5,726 nt of DNA. It comes from Spirochaetaceae bacterium UBA4077. Its GTDB lineage: Bacteria; Spirochaetota; Spirochaetia; Treponematales; Rectinemataceae. Made by a program: the position numbers and the translations under genes. The number at the start of each line of letters is the position of its first letter. Positions within the stretch are counted from its first letter, which is position 1. The DNA is taken from NCBI GenBank assembly GCA_002383375.1, contig DFYR01000061.1, positions 16,135-21,860 on the forward strand. The letters run 5' to 3'. The notes under the pieces are model-generated. The model did no database searches. It was not told the origin of the DNA and saw only the letters and a list, made by a program, of their open reading frames with translations. This document shows, piece after piece, positions 4,918 through 5,726 of the stretch.

Positions 4918-4926
4918 TTTTCCACA
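4918..4926 (+). promoter_or_regulatory. DnaA box, TTTTCCACA, plus-strand orientation
   Basis: A one-mismatch DnaA box, the same 9-mer as at 4815-4823 but inverted. Its TTTTCC forms the right arm of a perfect 7-bp inverted repeat around one central base (4909-4923). It lies 36 nt beyond the dnaA stop codon. Confidence 0.6.
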
Positions 4927-4962
4927 GCGGCCAAAGACTTGTACACGGGTTTTAAAGAGGCT

Positions 4963-5726
4963 TTACTCGGCGCCGTTCTGCCGGGCATCCCGGAGAAGGC
5001 GCTGCATGGAGGCGTCGAAGCTGGGATCGAACTTGAGCATCTGCTCGATTTTTTGGCAGGAATGCATCACCGTCGTATGGTCCCTACCGCCGAATTCCAC
5101 GCCGATTTCAGTGGTGGAGTACTCGGTGACCTCACGGATGACGAACATGGCCACCTGCCTGGCCAGGGCGATGTTCTTGCTGCGTTTTTTTCCTTTGAGG
5201 TCAGAAAGGGAAAGCTTATAGAAATCCGCGACCATCCGAATTATGGAATCTACGGTGATGGCGGAATGGCGCTTTGCGTTGAACATTTCCTTCAGGAGGT
5301 TTCGAGCTATATCGACCGTGAGGTCCTTGTGCACCAGTTCGGCGTATGCGGTGAGCTTGGTGAGGCAGCCCTCCAGGTCTCTAACGTTGGATGAAACATT
5401 GGACGCCACCAGGTCGATGACTTCCTCGATCACATTCACCTTTTTACCCGACTGAAGCAGCTTTTGCTTGAGGATCGCCACCCTGGTCTCGTAGATGGGC
5501 GGCTGGACGTCCACCACCAAGCCTTTATCGAAGCGGCTTTTCAGCCTGTCCGAAAAATCCTTCAATTCCTTGACGTGCCTGTCCAGGGTGAAGACCATTT
5601 GTCGTTCCGAGTCGTAGAGGGCGTTGAAGGTATGGAAAAGCTCTTCCTGGACGCCAGGCTTGTTCTGGAAAAAGTGGATGTCGTCGATGAGAAGCACATC
5701 CGCGTTGCGGTACTTGTTCTTGAACT
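4963..5726 (-). CDS. dnaA: Chromosomal replication initiator DnaA, C-terminal part (runs off the right edge)
   Basis: DnaA is the AAA+ ATPase that binds DnaA boxes and opens the origin. The visible 253 C-terminal residues begin just before Walker B (DVLLIDDIHFFQ, fragment residues 9-20). They contain the sensor 1 region (VFTLDRHVKELKDF, 44-57), the box VII arginine segment DRLKSRF (59-65), sensor 2 (NVRDLEGCLTKL, 113-124) and DNA-binding domain IV. Domain IV carries KGKKRSKNIALARQVAMFVIRE (177-198) and the signature FGGRDHTTVMHSCQKIE (211-227). Sensor 1 reads TLDRHV instead of the usual TSDRxP. The N-terminus, with domain I, the linker and Walker A, lies outside the window. The stop (4963-4965) is followed by the origin region with its DnaA boxes, so DnaA probably binds next to its own gene. 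Identity is certain. Confidence 0.98.
   Translation of the reverse strand, partial: FKNKYRNADVLLIDDIHFFQNKPGVQEELFHTFNALYDSERQMVFTLDRHVKELKDFSDRLKSRFDKGLVVDVQPPIYETRVAILKQKLLQSGKKVNVIEEVIDLVASNVSSNVRDLEGCLTKLTAYAELVHKDLTVDIARNLLKEMFNAKRHSAITVDSIIRMVADFYKLSLSDLKGKKRSKNIALARQVAMFVIREVTEYSTTEIGVEFGGRDHTTVMHSCQKIEQMLKFDPSFDASMQRLLRDARQNGAE

Larger units (their letters stand above)
4657..4962. other. oriC: Probable chromosomal replication origin (oriC) between dnaA and dnaN
   Basis: This 306-bp gene-free stretch is AT-rich against GC-rich flanks and holds a cluster of DnaA-box sequences at 4815-4926. Five DnaA-trios follow at 4788-4802, inside an AT-rich segment (4758-4802, 36 of 45 bases A/T) that could be the unwinding element. 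Boxes, GC block, trios and AT-rich DNA come in the order known from B. subtilis, with the unwinding side toward dnaN. The part next to dnaN (4657-4757) carries its ribosome site and a possible promoter. I found no clear intrinsic terminator for dnaA here. The origin call rests on gene context plus these motifs. A further origin segment upstream of dnaA, outside the window, cannot be excluded. Confidence 0.82.

Noticed and set aside
4939..4947. TTGTACACG considered as a further DnaA box
   Set aside because: Two mismatches to the consensus, one of them in the final A of the CACA core.
4668..4988. Minus-strand open frame of 106 codons spanning the dnaA end and the oriC gap
   Set aside because: It starts inside dnaA in another frame, runs through DnaA boxes and AT-rich DNA, and gives a product without family features.
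4816..5394. Plus-strand open frame of 192 codons across the origin and antisense to dnaA
   Set aside because: It covers the DnaA-box cluster and the opposite strand of dnaA, whose protein is unmistakable. No ribosome site or family resemblance was seen.
1..5726. Search for mobile elements, CRISPR arrays, tRNA/rRNA genes and defence systems
   Set aside because: The window is filled by eight conserved housekeeping genes plus the origin. No spaced direct repeats, transposase motifs or RNA-gene signatures were seen.

Overview
This window is the chromosomal replication-origin region of a bacterium, most likely a spirochaete of the Treponema clade with moderately high GC. The lineage call is inference: DnaN (start MKFTCDK, plus the FCDK, DKFPELP and DETRYFMNGV segments) and the 51-residue L34 resemble what I recall of Treponema proteins. 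No 16S rRNA or other marker is present to prove it. All eight protein genes lie on the minus strand and are read from right to left: dnaA (3' part only), dnaN, recF, a DUF721/DciA-type gene, rpmH, rnpA, yidD and yidC (5' part only).

Right part (4657-5726): the C-terminal 253 residues of the initiator DnaA, then a 306-bp AT-rich non-coding stretch before dnaN. This stretch has the hallmarks of oriC: one perfect DnaA box, two one-mismatch boxes, two weaker ones, and a run of five consecutive DnaA-trios next to an 80% AT segment on the dnaN side. The order (box, short GC block, trios, AT-rich segment, dnaN) parallels the B. subtilis dnaA-dnaN origin.

Middle part (1876-4656): dnaN (sliding clamp), recF (gap repair) and a DUF721 gene (probable DciA-type helicase loader) are tightly packed. 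They have a 1-nt stop/start overlap (TAATG) and a 32-nt overlap. Left part (1-1867): a second transcription unit with its own good promoter and an ~86-nt leader containing three small hairpins. It encodes ribosomal protein L34, the RNase P protein, YidD and YidC. Each junction in this unit is a 4-nt stop/start overlap, which implies translational coupling.

Together the window encodes origin recognition, probable helicase loading, the processivity clamp and gap repair, followed by the classic L34/RNase P/membrane-insertion cluster. In many bacteria these two halves flank the origin in opposite directions. Here they lie head-to-tail on one strand, with no gyrB between them. I see no mobile element, CRISPR array, tRNA, rRNA or exotic accessory system. 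The most rewarding parts are the fine structure of oriC, the hairpin-rich rpmH leader and the coupled overlaps.
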